DNA of 64,000 bases, from positions 62,001 to 126,000 of the forward strand of contig NZ_AAYB01000004.1 of assembly GCF_000169435.1 (NCBI RefSeq). The letters are read 5' to 3'. This stretch comes from Roseobacter sp. CCS2 (GTDB lineage: Bacteria > Pseudomonadota > Alphaproteobacteria > Rhodobacterales > Rhodobacteraceae). The notes under the pieces were generated by a model. That model did not search any database and was not told where the DNA came from. It was given only the letters and a program-made list of their open reading frames with translations. The translations under genes were made by a program, and so were the position numbers. This document shows, piece by piece, positions 25,483 to 37,600 of the stretch. The first letter of the stretch is position 1. Every line of letters begins with the position of its first letter.

Positions 25483-27441
25483 ATGTCACTACGTCTTAAT
25501 CGTCGTCACTTTATCGCGGGTTCAGCAGGCCTGATCGCAATGCACCCGTTTTCCGTCAATGCTGCATCCGGTCAGGCGCATTTACGTCTTATGGAAACCA
25601 CGGACCTGCACGTACATGTCTTCCCATATGACTATTATGCGGACCGGCCCGTCGACACAGTCGGCCTGTCCCGTACCGCCAGTATTATCGAAGGGGTCCG
25701 CGCCGAATCCACCAACTCACTGTTGCTCGACAACGGGGATTTCTTGCAAGGCAACCCGATGGGCGACTACATCGCCTATGAGCGGGGCATGAATGAAGGC
25801 GATATGCACCCGGTGATCACAGCGATGAATACGCTGGGCTTTGATGCCTCGACGCTGGGCAATCACGAATTTAACTACGGCATCTCGTTCCTGATGAAAT
25901 CGGTCGCTGGTGCTGCCTTCCCCGTCGTATCAGCGAACGTGGTCAAGGAAATGGGCGCATCGCCAACCGCCGACACGACCCTCCTGCCCCCTTACACGAT
26001 CCTTGAACGCGAGATTATCGACGGCGATGGCAACGCCGCCCCAATCAAAATTGGTCTTATTGGGTTCGTTCCACCACAAATCATGAACTGGGACCGCAAA
26101 CATTTGGAAGGCAACGTACAGGCCCGCGACATCGTCGAAACTGCGCGCGCCTATGTGCCGCAAATGATAGAAGAAGGCGCAGACATTATCGTTGCCCTGT
26201 CACACTCTGGCATCGGCGGCGCCGAGGCCGAATATGGTATGGAAAATGCATCCATCCCCCTCGCCGCGGTCGATGGGATCGACGCGATCCTGACCGGCCA
26301 CAGCCACCTTGTCTTCCCATCCTCAAACTATGACGATTGGGCCGGCGTCGATGTCGCTGCAGGCACTATTGGCGGCAAACCGGGCGTCATGGCAGGGTTT
26401 TGGGGCAGTCACATGGGCCTTGTTGATCTGCTGATCGAACGTGATGGCAGCAGCTGGCGCGTCCTGTCGCACACGGCCGAGGCACGCCCCATCTCGCGCC
26501 GCGAAGAAGACCGCAGCATCACACCACTGGTCGAGGATTTCGAACCGGTTCTGGCATCAATCCAAGACGTTCACGACGAAACCCTCGCCTATGTGCGCAC
26601 CGCCGTCGGGAAAACGGCAGCCCCACTCCACAGCTATTTCGCATTGGTGGCGGATGATCCTTCGGTCCAGATCGTGTCCAATGCGCAACTCTGGTACATC
26701 GCAGATCAGCTGACCGGCACGGAATATGCGGGGTTGCCCATTTTATCGGCCACCGCCCCCTTCAAAGCAGGCGGGCGCGGCGGGCCTGAATACTTCACGG
26801 ACGTTCCTGTTGGTGATGTGGCAATCAAAAACGTGGCCGACCTCTATCTTTACCCCAACACCGTGCGCGCGGTGAAAGTGACTGGCGCACAAGTGAAAGA
26901 CTGGCTGGAACGATCCGCGGGTATGTTCAACCAAGTGGACGCAGGCGCGACAGATGCGATCCTGCTGAACCCTGACTTCCCCAGTTACAACTTCGATGTG
27001 ATGGACGGTGTGACATATCAAATCGACCTGACCCAGCCCTCAAAATTCGACCGCGAGGGCGCAGTGATCAACCCAGATGCCAATCGCATCGTGAACCTGC
27101 AATTCGATGGGCAACCCGTTGATCCAGAACAAGAGTTCATTATCGCCACCAATAACTACCGCGCTTCTGGCGGTGGCAGTTTCCCCGGTGCGCTGGGTGA
27201 TACGATCATCTTTGAAGGGCCCGACACCAACCGCGATGTCATCGTGCGCTATATCGTGGAACAGGGCACGATCGACCCCAAGGCAGACGCCAACTGGTCC
27301 TTTGCACCGCTACCCGACACGTCCCTTATGTTTGAAACCGGCCCCGCAGGTGCGGCCTATGCCGACAGTGTCGAAGGGATGACAATTACACCCGCAGGCA
27401 CCAGCGACAGCGGCTTCGCGCTATTCCGTATTGAGATGTAG
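25483..27441 (+). CDS. cpdB: 2',3'-cyclic-nucleotide 2'-phosphodiesterase/3'-nucleotidase, Tat-exported
   Basis: A 652-residue bifunctional periplasmic enzyme that opens 2',3'-cyclic nucleotides and removes the 3' phosphate for salvage. The frame is open from 25222, but the start at 25483 gives [19 protein letters not shown], a twin-arginine signal. The metallophosphatase part (about 35-330) has [33 protein letters not shown] and TGHSHLVFP metal-ligand motifs. The C-terminal 5'-nucleotidase part (about 370-610) carries [14 protein letters not shown] for base stacking. Single gene with a shared terminator toward tig. Confidence 0.93.
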   Translation: MSLRLNRRHFIAGSAGLIAMHPFSVNAASGQAHLRLMETTDLHVHVFPYDYYADRPVDTVGLSRTASIIEGVRAESTNSLLLDNGDFLQGNPMGDYIAYERGMNEGDMHPVITAMNTLGFDASTLGNHEFNYGISFLMKSVAGAAFPVVSANVVKEMGASPTADTTLLPPYTILEREIIDGDGNAAPIKIGLIGFVPPQIMNWDRKHLEGNVQARDIVETARAYVPQMIEEGADIIVALSHSGIGGAEAEYGMENASIPLAAVDGIDAILTGHSHLVFPSSNYDDWAGVDVAAGTIGGKPGVMAGFWGSHMGLVDLLIERDGSSWRVLSHTAEARPISRREEDRSITPLVEDFEPVLASIQDVHDETLAYVRTAVGKTAAPLHSYFALVADDPSVQIVSNAQLWYIADQLTGTEYAGLPILSATAPFKAGGRGGPEYFTDVPVGDVAIKNVADLYLYPNTVRAVKVTGAQVKDWLERSAGMFNQVDAGATDAILLNPDFPSYNFDVMDGVTYQIDLTQPSKFDREGAVINPDANRIVNLQFDGQPVDPEQEFIIATNNYRASGGGSFPGALGDTIIFEGPDTNRDVIVRYIVEQGTIDPKADANWSFAPLPDTSLMFETGPAGAAYADSVEGMTITPAGTSDSGFALFRIEM

Positions 27442-27467
27442 GCACTGCACCCCGCACAAAATAAAAA

Positions 27468-27489
27468 AGGCGCCCTGTTCGGGGCGCCT
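27468..27489. terminator. Bidirectional terminator between cpdB and tig
   Basis: AGGCGCCC (27468-27475) pairs with GGGCGCCT (27482-27489); A-run before and T-rich stretch after, between convergent genes. Confidence 0.85.
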
Positions 27490-27513
27490 TTCCTTTAGCT
27501 ACCTGTCGAAGAC

Positions 27514-28845
27514 TTACTCTTCTTCAAGCTTCTCAACAGCTTTCTGCAGGTCATCTTTGCTGACCTCTTTGTCCTTTACAACAGCCTGCTCAAAGATATG
27601 ATCAACGACCTTGTCTTCAAACATCGGTGCCTGCAACTGCTGACGGAACTGCGCATTTTGCTGCACAAACTCAAAGAACTGACGCTCTTGACCCGGGTAC
27701 TGGCGGGCTTGGTTCATGATCGCTTGTGTCATTTCCTGATCGGTCACTTTGACCTCAGCCTTCTGGCCAATGTCAGCCAACAACAGGCCCAGCTTTACAC
27801 GGCGCTCGGCCAGCTTGGTGTGTTCTTTGGTCGGCTTGATCTCGGGGTGATCATGGCCTTCGACGTCAGGGTTTTCTTCGTGCCATAGCTGATGGGCAAT
27901 CTGGTTAGACTCAGCTTCAACCAATGACGCTGGCAAATCAAACTTGACCTTCTTGTCCAACGTATCCAGCAGACCACGCTTGGCAACGGCACGGGACGCG
28001 CCTGTATATTCCGCTTCCAAACGTTCGGTGATCTGTGCTTTCAAAGCGTCCAGATCTTCGGCACCGAATTTCTTGGCTAATTCATCATCCATCTTCGGCG
28101 CCTTGGGCGCTTTGACTTCCTTGATGGTGCAAGAAAAAACCGCCTTTTTACCGGCAAGCGCTTCAGCCTGATAATCCTCGGGGAAGGTCACTTCGACGTC
28201 TTTTTCGTCGCCCGCTTTGACCTTCAACAGGCCATCTTCAAAACCGGGAATGAACGAATTGGAGCCCAGCACCAGCGGATAATCCTCAGCAGCGCCACCT
28301 TCAAACGGTTCGCCATCAACTTTACCAACAAAATCCAGAATAACCTGATCACCATCTTTGGCTTGGGTCTTCTTGGGTTGGTAATCAACAGCCTGCGGGC
28401 TTTCGGCAAGGTTATCGAGGGCTTCTTTGACCGAATCCTTATCAGCCTTCACAACCATGCGCTCCAGCTTGATCTTGCTGAAATCAACGTCCTCGATCTC
28501 CGGCAGCTTCTCGTAGGTTACGTCGACCTGCACGTCGTCGCCTTCTTTCCAATCTTCATTGGTCATCTTCATCTCTGGCTGGGCCGCCGGACGATCACCT
28601 GTTTCTTCCAGATGCGAAGACAGCGCGCCGTCAATGGCTTCCTGCATGCTTTCGCCCATCAGACGCTGACCAAACTGCTTGCGCAGCAACGCCATCGGCA
28701 CTTTGCCCTTACGAAAGCCCTTCATTTCAACCGTGGGCTGCGCTTCTTTCAGCTTTTCTTCAACCTTGGCATCCAGTTCAGCCGCCGTGACGGTGATCGC
28801 ATAACCGCGCTTGAGGCCTTCGTTCAGGGTCTCAGTGACCTTCAT
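27514..28845 (-). CDS. tig: Trigger factor chaperone
   Basis: A 443-residue ribosome-bound folding helper with prolyl isomerase activity. N-terminal ribosome-binding domain with the signature [21 protein letters not shown]-like domain (about 160-240, [41 protein letters not shown]); long helical C-terminal chaperone domain. The open frame continues into the tRNA gene upstream, so I placed the start at 28845, six bases after AAGGA, giving [15 protein letters not shown]. Confidence 0.95.
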   Translation of the reverse strand: MKVTETLNEGLKRGYAITVTAAELDAKVEEKLKEAQPTVEMKGFRKGKVPMALLRKQFGQRLMGESMQEAIDGALSSHLEETGDRPAAQPEMKMTNEDWKEGDDVQVDVTYEKLPEIEDVDFSKIKLERMVVKADKDSVKEALDNLAESPQAVDYQPKKTQAKDGDQVILDFVGKVDGEPFEGGAAEDYPLVLGSNSFIPGFEDGLLKVKAGDEKDVEVTFPEDYQAEALAGKKAVFSCTIKEVKAPKAPKMDDELAKKFGAEDLDALKAQITERLEAEYTGASRAVAKRGLLDTLDKKVKFDLPASLVEAESNQIAHQLWHEENPDVEGHDHPEIKPTKEHTKLAERRVKLGLLLADIGQKAEVKVTDQEMTQAIMNQARQYPGQERQFFEFVQQNAQFRQQLQAPMFEDKVVDHIFEQAVVKDKEVSKDDLQKAVEKLEEE

Positions 28846-28869
28846 GTGCTGTCCTTCTTTTTTCAAACT

Positions 28870-28954
28870 TGGTGCGGGTGAAGGGACTCGAACCCCCACG
28901 CCTCGCGGCGCCAGAACCTAAATCTGGTGCGTCTACCAATTCCGCCACACCCGC
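28870..28954 (-). tRNA. tRNA-Leu (anticodon UAG)
   Basis: An 85-base class II tRNA read on the minus strand. Acceptor GCGGGTG pairs with CACCCGC, followed by encoded ACCA. D-loop GGCGGAATTGGTAGACGC, anticodon stem CCAGA/TCTGG with loop TTTAGGT (anticodon TAG), a variable stem with GCGAGGC, and the T-loop GGGGGTTCGAGTCCC. The CCA end is 24 bases before the tig start. Confidence 0.96.
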
Positions 28955-28960
28955 ATGATC

Positions 28961-28987
28961 AAAAGGGGCAGGTTTTGGGCCTGCCCC
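28961..28987 (-). terminator. Terminator downstream of nnrD
   Basis: On the minus strand GGGGCAGG and CCTGCCCC (28987-28980 and 28972-28965) form an 8-bp stem followed by TTTT, between the nnrD stop and tRNA-Leu. Confidence 0.65.
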
Positions 28988-29040
28988 CGGTTGCGCGCTG
29001 TCTAGCAAAGGAATGACAGGGATGCGAGAGGAAAAATCGC

Positions 29041-31171
<2,131 letters not shown>

Positions 31172-31201
31172 TCCAAACGACACGAAAAGGGACCTGTATA
31201 G

Positions 31202-32608
31202 ATGGACAACAAAGCTGTTCTGAAACTGATCAAAGACGAGGAAGCCGACTATGTCGACATCCGCTTCACTGATCCACGCGGCAAACTGCAACACGTGACT
31301 GTTGTGGCTGATCTGGTTGACGAAGACTTCTTGGAAGAAGGCTTCATGTTTGACGGGTCTTCTATTGCCGGTTGGAAATCCATTGATCAATCCGACATGA
31401 AACTGATGCCGCAGGCCGAAAGCGCCTATGTTGATCCGTTCTATGCAGAAAAAACCGTCTGCATTAACTGCAACATCGTTGAACCTGACACGATGGAGGC
31501 CTACAGCCGCGACCCACGTGGTACAGCGGTGAAAGCAGAAGAGTACCTGAAATCTTCCGGTATCGGTGATGTGTCCTACTGGGGCCCTGAGGCCGAATTC
31601 TTTGTCTTTGATGATGTGCGCTTTAGCGTCTCCATGAACAAAGTGTCCTACGAAGTTGACGCCATGGACGGCGCATGGAACACAGACACCGAATACGAGA
31701 TGGGCAACACAGGCCACCGTCCCGGCGTCAAAGGCGGCTACTTTCCCGTCAACCCAATCGACGACGCACAGGAAATGCGGTCCGAGATGCTATCCACAAT
31801 GAAGCGCATGGGCATGAAGGTCGACAAGCACCACCACGAAGTGGCGTCTTGCCAGCACGAGCTGGGCCTGATCTTTGGCTCGCTCACGCATCAGGCGGAC
31901 GAGCTGCAGAAATATAAATACGTCATCCACAACGTCGCCCAAGCTTACGGCAAGTCGGCAACATTCATGCCAAAGCCGATTGCGGGCGATAACGGCACAG
32001 GCATGCACGTGAACATGTCGATCTGGAAAGACGGCAAGCCGCTATTCGCAGGCGATAAGTATGCTGACCTGTCGCAAGAGGCGCTGTATTTCATCGGTGG
32101 TATCCTCAAGCACGCCAAAGCGTTGAACGCGATCACCAACCCATCAACCAACAGCTACAAGCGCCTGATCCCGGGCTTTGAAGCGCCCGTTCTGCGCGCC
32201 TATTCGGCCCGTAACCGGTCCGGTTGTGTGCGGATCCCATGGGCCGAAAGCCCCAAGGCCAAGCGCGTCGAGGCGCGTTTCCCTGATCCGGCAGCCAACC
32301 CATACCTGTGCTTTGCGGCGCTGTTGATGGCTGGTCTGGACGGCATCAAGAACAAGATCGATCCCGGTCCATCATCTGACAAAGACCTCTATGATCTGCC
32401 GCCGGAAGAACTGGCAGCGATCCCAACGGTCTGCGGCAGCTTGCGCGAAGCGCTGGAAGCGCTCGAAGCCGATCACGACTTCCTGCTGGCCGGTGACGTC
32501 TTCACCAAAGACCAGCTTGAAGGCTACATGGAACTGAAGTGGGAAGAGGTTTACGCCTACGAACACACACCACACCCCATGGAATACAAGCTGTATTACA
32601 GCTGCTGA
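31202..32608 (+). CDS. glnA: Glutamine synthetase type I
   Basis: A 468-residue ATP-dependent enzyme joining ammonium to glutamate. Substrate motifs FDGSSIAGW, EAEFFVFDDVRF, GDNGTGMHVN and the ATP site KRVEARFPDPAANPYL are present. The adenylylation tyrosine is in KDLYDLPPEE near residue 397, so activity is expected to be set by GlnE and the PII protein encoded just upstream. A strong terminator follows. Confidence 0.97.
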   Translation: MDNKAVLKLIKDEEADYVDIRFTDPRGKLQHVTVVADLVDEDFLEEGFMFDGSSIAGWKSIDQSDMKLMPQAESAYVDPFYAEKTVCINCNIVEPDTMEAYSRDPRGTAVKAEEYLKSSGIGDVSYWGPEAEFFVFDDVRFSVSMNKVSYEVDAMDGAWNTDTEYEMGNTGHRPGVKGGYFPVNPIDDAQEMRSEMLSTMKRMGMKVDKHHHEVASCQHELGLIFGSLTHQADELQKYKYVIHNVAQAYGKSATFMPKPIAGDNGTGMHVNMSIWKDGKPLFAGDKYADLSQEALYFIGGILKHAKALNAITNPSTNSYKRLIPGFEAPVLRAYSARNRSGCVRIPWAESPKAKRVEARFPDPAANPYLCFAALLMAGLDGIKNKIDPGPSSDKDLYDLPPEELAAIPTVCGSLREALEALEADHDFLLAGDVFTKDQLEGYMELKWEEVYAYEHTPHPMEYKLYYSC

Positions 32609-32630
32609 TATTTACACATCATCGACAAAA

Positions 32631-32661
32631 AGAGGCGTCCATGCGGGCGCCTCTTTTTTTT
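32631..32661 (+). terminator. Terminator of glnBA
   Basis: AGAGGCG (32631-32637) pairs with CGCCTCT (32648-32654), followed by an eight-T run. Confidence 0.9.
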
Positions 32662-32668
32662 GAGAATG

Positions 32669-32735
32669 ATTTCCGGACCTGACGCGTAAGTGTCGTGAAC
32701 ATTAAAGTTCATTAACCAATTTGGAGTCCGGAAAT
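32669..32735 (+). promoter_or_regulatory. Leader inverted repeat covering the start of the coiled-coil gene
   Basis: ATTTCCGGAC (32669-32678) is a perfect 10-bp complement of GTCCGGAAAT (32726-32735). The second arm lies between the ribosome site (GGAG, 32723-32726) and the first two bases of the ATG. If both arms are in the transcript the start is closed in a hairpin with a 47-base loop. No clear promoter was seen between the glnA terminator and the first arm. Confidence 0.5.
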
Positions 32736-34047
32736 GACAAGTAAGACCAAGGTTTCGACATTCACGGTGGCTGCCGTTGCAGCACTTTGTATCGTGGCAC
32801 CGATTAGTGCCCATGCGCAGTCCCTCGCTGTGACCTGTGAAGGTGGTGCCGGTGGCGATGTCTGCGATCAGTCCGATATTAACGAGATTGTCGCCGACGT
32901 GAACCAGAACGCAACTGATATTGACGCAAACACCATAGCTGCCAGCAACGCGCAAACCGCCGCTGACAATGCACAAACAACAGCCAATGGTGCCGCAACA
33001 ACCGCAGGCAACGCGCAAACTGCGGCAGATAATGCCCAGACTACCGCGAATGGAGCAGTCACCGCTGCGGGCAATGCCCAGACAGCCGCCGACAATGCGC
33101 AAACAACGGCCAATGGCGCCACAACAGCAGCTAGCAATGCGCAGACTGCGGCGGACAACGCACAAACCACAGCCAACGGTGCTGTAACTGCGGCAGACAA
33201 CGCGCAAACGGCCGCCGACAACGCGCAGACCGCAGCGGATACAGCACAGTCCACTGCTGACGGTGCTGTCGCTGTAAACGCAACACAGCAGACAGAAATT
33301 GACGCCAACGAAGCCGCTGCCGCAAACGCACAATCCACCGCAGATGGCGCTGTCGCGGTCAACACAACACAGCAGACAGAGATCGATGCCAACGAAACCA
33401 CCGCTGCAAATGCGCAGGCGACCGCTGATGATGCTGTCGCCGTAAACGCAACGCAACAGACAGAAATTGACGCCAACGAAACCACGGCTGCAAACGCGCA
33501 GACGACCGCTGATGGCGCTGTCGCGGTCAACACAACACAGCAGACAGAAATCGACGCCAATGAAACCGCCGCTGCAAACGCCCAATCCACCGCTGATGGC
33601 GCTGTCGCTGTCAACGTCACGCAACAACAAGAGATCGAAACAAACGAGGATAACATTGCGACGAACGTCACAAATATTCAGACAAACGCGAACAATATCG
33701 CAACCAATGTCACCAATATCCAAACCAACGCTGACAACATCGCTACAAACAGCGCCGATATCGCAACGAATGCCGCAGATATTGTCGACCTTAAGGATGG
33801 TCTTTCCGAATTGCGCGGCGACCTGAACAAAGGTTTGGCCATGTCGAACGCCATGGAGGTTTTTGCACCTGACCCAGGCTCAAACTTCCGCCTGAACGTT
33901 GGTACTGGTTTTCATGACGGGGAATCCGCGTTTGCTGTTACAGCATCAGGCCGCGTTGGCGAAGCCGGGAGCACAATCGTCTACCTTGGTGTTGCGGCAG
34001 CAGACGGTACAGCAGGCGGTAAAGCTGGTGTTTCTTTCCAGTGGTAA
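32734..34047 (+). CDS. Coiled-coil repeat surface protein, trimeric autotransporter-like
   Basis: A 437-residue exported protein. Signal peptide about 1-29 (cleavage after SAHA). After a short head with two cysteines (Cys35, Cys44), residues 72-350 are almost pure heptad-multiple repeats: four units of 21, five of 28, then 14-residue units with the TNxxNIxTNxxxI pattern of adhesin stalks. The last about 60 residues (from FRLNVGTGFHDG) look like the YadA-type anchor strands and end in an aromatic residue (SFQW), typical of outer membrane proteins. Likely a short trimeric stalk or adhesin. A bacterial surface role is inferred from architecture, not from a named homologue. Confidence 0.8.
   Translation: MTSKTKVSTFTVAAVAALCIVAPISAHAQSLAVTCEGGAGGDVCDQSDINEIVADVNQNATDIDANTIAASNAQTAADNAQTTANGAATTAGNAQTAADNAQTTANGAVTAAGNAQTAADNAQTTANGATTAASNAQTAADNAQTTANGAVTAADNAQTAADNAQTAADTAQSTADGAVAVNATQQTEIDANEAAAANAQSTADGAVAVNTTQQTEIDANETTAANAQATADDAVAVNATQQTEIDANETTAANAQTTADGAVAVNTTQQTEIDANETAAANAQSTADGAVAVNVTQQQEIETNEDNIATNVTNIQTNANNIATNVTNIQTNADNIATNSADIATNAADIVDLKDGLSELRGDLNKGLAMSNAMEVFAPDPGSNFRLNVGTGFHDGESAFAVTASGRVGEAGSTIVYLGVAAADGTAGGKAGVSFQW
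32947..33660 (+). repeat. Tandem in-frame repeats, 63-bp then 84-bp units
   Basis: Four 63-bp units (NAQTAADNAQTTANGA plus five residues) run from 32947 to 33198. A partial unit follows, then five 84-bp units (NAQSTADGAVAVNxTQQT plus EIDANExxAA) from 33241 to 33660. Both unit lengths are multiples of 21 bases, so gain or loss of units keeps both frame and heptad phase. The repeat DNA also creates long spurious frames on the other strand. Confidence 0.9.
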
Positions 34048-34069
34048 GCCACGTTGATAACTTGAAACT

Positions 34070-34098
34070 GGCGGGCTCTTGCCCGCCATTTTCGTTTC
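34070..34098 (+). terminator. Terminator after the coiled-coil gene
   Basis: GGCGGGC (34070-34076), loop TCTT, GCCCGCC (34081-34087), then ATTTTCGTTTC. Confidence 0.8.
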
Positions 34099-34209
34099 TA
34101 AATGGTACATATGGGCGCCTATGATCGTCCGCAGAGCAATATTGAAGCCCGCCGCATAAGCGCTAAACTTCTTTATAGGTTACCTGCCTTATCCAAGAGA
34201 AAGCACGCC

Positions 34210-36060
34210 ATGCATCTTCGCCTTGCTATCGCCCTGCCCTTCATGGCGCTCACCGCCCCTGCCTTTGCCGATGTCACCATCAGCCATGGCTTTTCCACCT
34301 TCGGCGATCTCAAATATGGCCCGGATTTCACGCATTTCGACTATGCTAATCCTGACGCCCCACAAGGCGGCACAATGAGCCAGCGTCAGGTTTTCGGAAA
34401 TCGTACTTTTGACAGTCTGAATGCGTTCATCATCAAAGGTGACAGCGCCCCCGAGGTTAGCATGCATGTTTATGACAGCCTCATGGTGCGGGCCAATGAT
34501 GAACCTGATGCACTCTACGGGCTGATTGCCGAAACGATCGAATACCCCGATGATCTGTCTTATGTGACTTTCAACATGCGGCCTGAAGCACGGTTTCATG
34601 ACGGCGAACCGGTCACAGCACAAGACGTCGTCTTCACGATCAACGCGCTGAAAGCGGAAGGGCACCCCTTTTATCGCAATCTGCTTTCGGATGTGATCGA
34701 GGTTACTGCCGAGACCGAAAACCGCGTGCGCATTGATCTGCCTTCAGGTGCTGGCAGCGGACTTCTGGGGCGCATCGCAGAACTGCCAGTGTTGCCGGAA
34801 CACTTCTACGATGATGCGCCCTTTGACGAAAGCTGGATGGATACCCCCCTCGGCTCTGGTCCTTACGAATTGACTGCGGTCGATGCCACACGTTCGCTCA
34901 CCTTTTGCAAAGATGATGATTACTGGGCTGCGGACCTGCCAGTCAACGCAGGCCGCAACAACTTTGAATGCTTCAATTACGAATACTTCGTCGACGACAC
35001 AATCGGGCTAGAGGCTTTTGCGGCTGGCGAGTATCACATGCGCGCTGAATACCGGTCATCCTCATGGGCGACAGGCTATGACTTTCCCGCAGCCCAGGCC
35101 GGTTATGTCAAGCAAATGCTGATCCCTGATGGCCGCCCGGGCAGTGCGCAGGGCATCTGGCTGAACATGCGTAACCCTGTGATGCAAGACATCCGCGTGC
35201 GCCAGGCCCTGGATTACGCATTCAATTTCGAATGGACGAATGAGGCGATCTTTTACGATACCTACGAACGCACAGACAGCTTCTTTGAAAATACCGACAT
35301 GCAGGCCAGCGGCCTGCCCGAAGGTGCAGAGCTAGCCTTGCTGGAGGAGTTTCGCGATCAGTTGCCACCCGAGGTTTTCACTGACCCTGCCTATGTCCCC
35401 AACGTCAGCAGCAACCGCCCACGTGACCGGGCCGCGTTGCGCAAGGCAGGCGAATTGCTGGATGCGGCCGGTTGGGTCGTGGGTGACGACGGTATTCGCC
35501 GCAATGCGGCCGGAGAGCCGATGCAACTGGAATTCCCCGACAGCAGCCGCAGTCTCGAACGCGTTATGATCCCCTACACCGAAAACCTTAAAGCTTTGGG
35601 AATTGATGTAGAATTTAACGTGATCGACCCAAGCTCGTGGACGCAACGCCGTCAGGCTTTCGACTTTGATATGTCTTCAACAGCTTGGTCGGTATTGACG
35701 ACACCCAGTGCTGAACTGCGGGCTTTCTACGGATCAAGAGCGGCAAATGCTGAAGGCAGCAACAACCTGACCGGCATTGCTGACCCGGTTGTCGATGCAC
35801 TGTTAGAACGTGTTGTGGTTGCCAAAACGCGCGATGAGCTAAACATCGCCGCCCGTGCATTGGACCGGGTTCTGCGCTCAAAACACATCTGGGTGCCGGG
35901 CTGGACGATCAACAGTCACCGTATTGCCGTCTGGGATATCTTCGGCATCCCCGAAGAACCCGCCCCCTACGATTTTTTCCGCAACGTGGATTTTTGGTGG
36001 TTTGAACGCGACAAATACGATGCCCTCGTTGCCGAAGGCGCATTGGACCCCGGCCTTTGA
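34210..36060 (+). CDS. YejA-like extracellular solute-binding protein (family 5)
   Basis: A 616-residue periplasmic binding protein of the oligopeptide/microcin C ABC class. Signal peptide MHLRLAIALPFMALTAPA then FADV; the mature start SHGFSTFGDLKYG with HFDYANPDAPQGG is typical of YejA-type proteins. Further family segments: FNMRPEARFHDGEPVTAQDVVFT, LGSGPYELTAVD and WLNMRNPVMQDIRVRQALDYAF. No yejB/E/F permease genes are next to it, so its partners must be elsewhere. Start chosen at 34210 for the signal peptide. It lies 91 bases before dddP on the same strand. Confidence 0.9.
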   Translation: MHLRLAIALPFMALTAPAFADVTISHGFSTFGDLKYGPDFTHFDYANPDAPQGGTMSQRQVFGNRTFDSLNAFIIKGDSAPEVSMHVYDSLMVRANDEPDALYGLIAETIEYPDDLSYVTFNMRPEARFHDGEPVTAQDVVFTINALKAEGHPFYRNLLSDVIEVTAETENRVRIDLPSGAGSGLLGRIAELPVLPEHFYDDAPFDESWMDTPLGSGPYELTAVDATRSLTFCKDDDYWAADLPVNAGRNNFECFNYEYFVDDTIGLEAFAAGEYHMRAEYRSSSWATGYDFPAAQAGYVKQMLIPDGRPGSAQGIWLNMRNPVMQDIRVRQALDYAFNFEWTNEAIFYDTYERTDSFFENTDMQASGLPEGAELALLEEFRDQLPPEVFTDPAYVPNVSSNRPRDRAALRKAGELLDAAGWVVGDDGIRRNAAGEPMQLEFPDSSRSLERVMIPYTENLKALGIDVEFNVIDPSSWTQRRQAFDFDMSSTAWSVLTTPSAELRAFYGSRAANAEGSNNLTGIADPVVDALLERVVVAKTRDELNIAARALDRVLRSKHIWVPGWTINSHRIAVWDIFGIPEEPAPYDFFRNVDFWWFERDKYDALVAEGALDPGL

Positions 36061-36151
36061 ACCCATCCGAAAACCGGGAAATGTCGAAAACGGACATGAT
36101 CTAGGGCGCGGCACGCGCATACTTGGCCCCGCAAGGCCAAGGGATACTGCG

Positions 36152-37491
36152 ATGAACACCCACTACCGCGACACCCGCAAGATCGACCCGACACGCGGTG
36201 CCACATTGGGGGATGGCACCCCCAATGACCAAGACCGGGTTGAGATTGGACCCACCCAACTGGCTTTTGGCGAATGGGCTGCCGCTGGATTACAATTGCC
36301 TAATCTGCCTAGCCTGCGCACATGGCGGCACAAGCGCTTGGTCGATGCGGTCAATGCCCGCAACTATGGCGGTATACTGATGTTTGATCCGCTCAACATC
36401 CGCTACGCAACCGACAGCACCAACATGCAACTATGGAACAGCCACAACCCGTTCCGGGCGTGCATCGTTTGTGCCGACGGTTATATGGTGATGTGGGACT
36501 ATAAGAATGGCATGTTCCTTAGCAAATTCAATCCGTTGGTGAACGAACAACGCACTGGTGCCGACCTGTTCTATTTTGACCGCGGCGATAAGTTGGAACC
36601 GGCCGCCGACAATTTCGCCAACCAAGTCCGCGATCTGATCATCGAACACGGCGGCGGCAACATGGCACTTGGCGTGATAAACCCATGCTGCACGGCCTGC
36701 GCGCGCTGGAGGCTGTTGGTTTCACCGTTCACCCCGGCGAGGAACTGACCGAAAAGGCGCGCAGCATCAAAGGCCCCGATGAAATCTTGGCCATGCGCTG
36801 CGCCAGCCACGCTTGCGAAACAGCTTGCTATGCGATGGAGGACGCGGCCCGCGCAGGCGTACCCCACGGCGATATGTCCGAAGACGATATCTGGGCGGTC
36901 CTGCACGCTGAAAACATCATACGGGGTGGCGAATGGATCGAAACGCGTCTGCTGTCGTCCGGTCCGCGCACAAACCCATGGTTTCAGGAATGCGGCGGGC
37001 GGATCGTGCAGAACAACGAAATCGTGGCCTTTGATACCGACCTTGTGGGCGCTTACGGCATCTGTGTGGATATCAGCCGGACATGGTGGATCGGCGATCA
37101 GAAACCACGCGCAGATATGATCGAAGCGATGCAGATCGGGGTTGAACATATCCGCACCAATATGGATATGCTTAAACCGGGCGTGAATATCGAAGAGTTG
37201 TCGCGCAAAACCCACGTGTTGCCTGATAAATATCAAAAGCTGAAATACGGCTGCCTGATGCATGGCGTGGGCCTGTGCGATGAATGGCCCTTGGTTGCCT
37301 ACCCCGACAAGATGGTGCCGGGTGCGTTCGATTATGAACTGCAACCCGGTATGACACTTTGTGTTGAGGCGCTGATCAGTCCCGAAAATGGGGATTTTTC
37401 AATCAAGCTGGAAGATCAGGTGCTGATCACCGAAGATGGCTATGAAAACCTGACAAAATACCCGCATGATCCAGCCTTGATGGGGCATTAA
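36152..37491 (+). pseudogene. dddP: DMSP lyase DddP, interrupted by a single-base frameshift
   Basis: DddP (M24 peptidase-like fold) splits dimethylsulfoniopropionate to DMS and acrylate. Frame 1 from ATG 36152 (AAGGGA upstream) gives MNTHYRDTRKIDPTRGATLG to GGGNMALGV; it is then lost. Frame 2 resumes at MLHGLRALEAVGF (36685) and runs to 37491. At 36674-36680 the sequence reads GTGATAA where one more G (GTGGATAA) would restore the frame and the conserved VDKxMLHGLRALEA. Repaired length would be 446 residues, as in known DddP. All metal ligands appear intact (FDTDLVGAYGICVDIS, HGVGLCDEW, CVEALISPENG, KLEDQVLI). A read error or a true loss of function are both possible. Confidence 0.9.
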
Positions 37492-37600
37492 AAAGTCAAA
37501 AAGCATCGGCCTACACCGATGATCCGCTTCCAAGACCTTGGCAATGAGCACACCTGCGGTTAGGCATTTGTTATATCGGAAAAATGATTGGAAATCCCTG

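Noticed and set aside
32596-33723. Long open frames on the minus strand opposite the coiled-coil gene (375 and 267 residues)
   Set aside because: They mirror the repetitive plus-strand sequence, are low complexity (Cys/Gly/Val or Ala/Val/Ser runs), lack ribosome sites and one runs back over the glnA terminator. The plus-strand frame has signal peptide and anchor.
37503-37520. CATCGG/CCGATG hairpin after dddP as terminator
   Set aside because: Only six pairs and no T-run on either strand.
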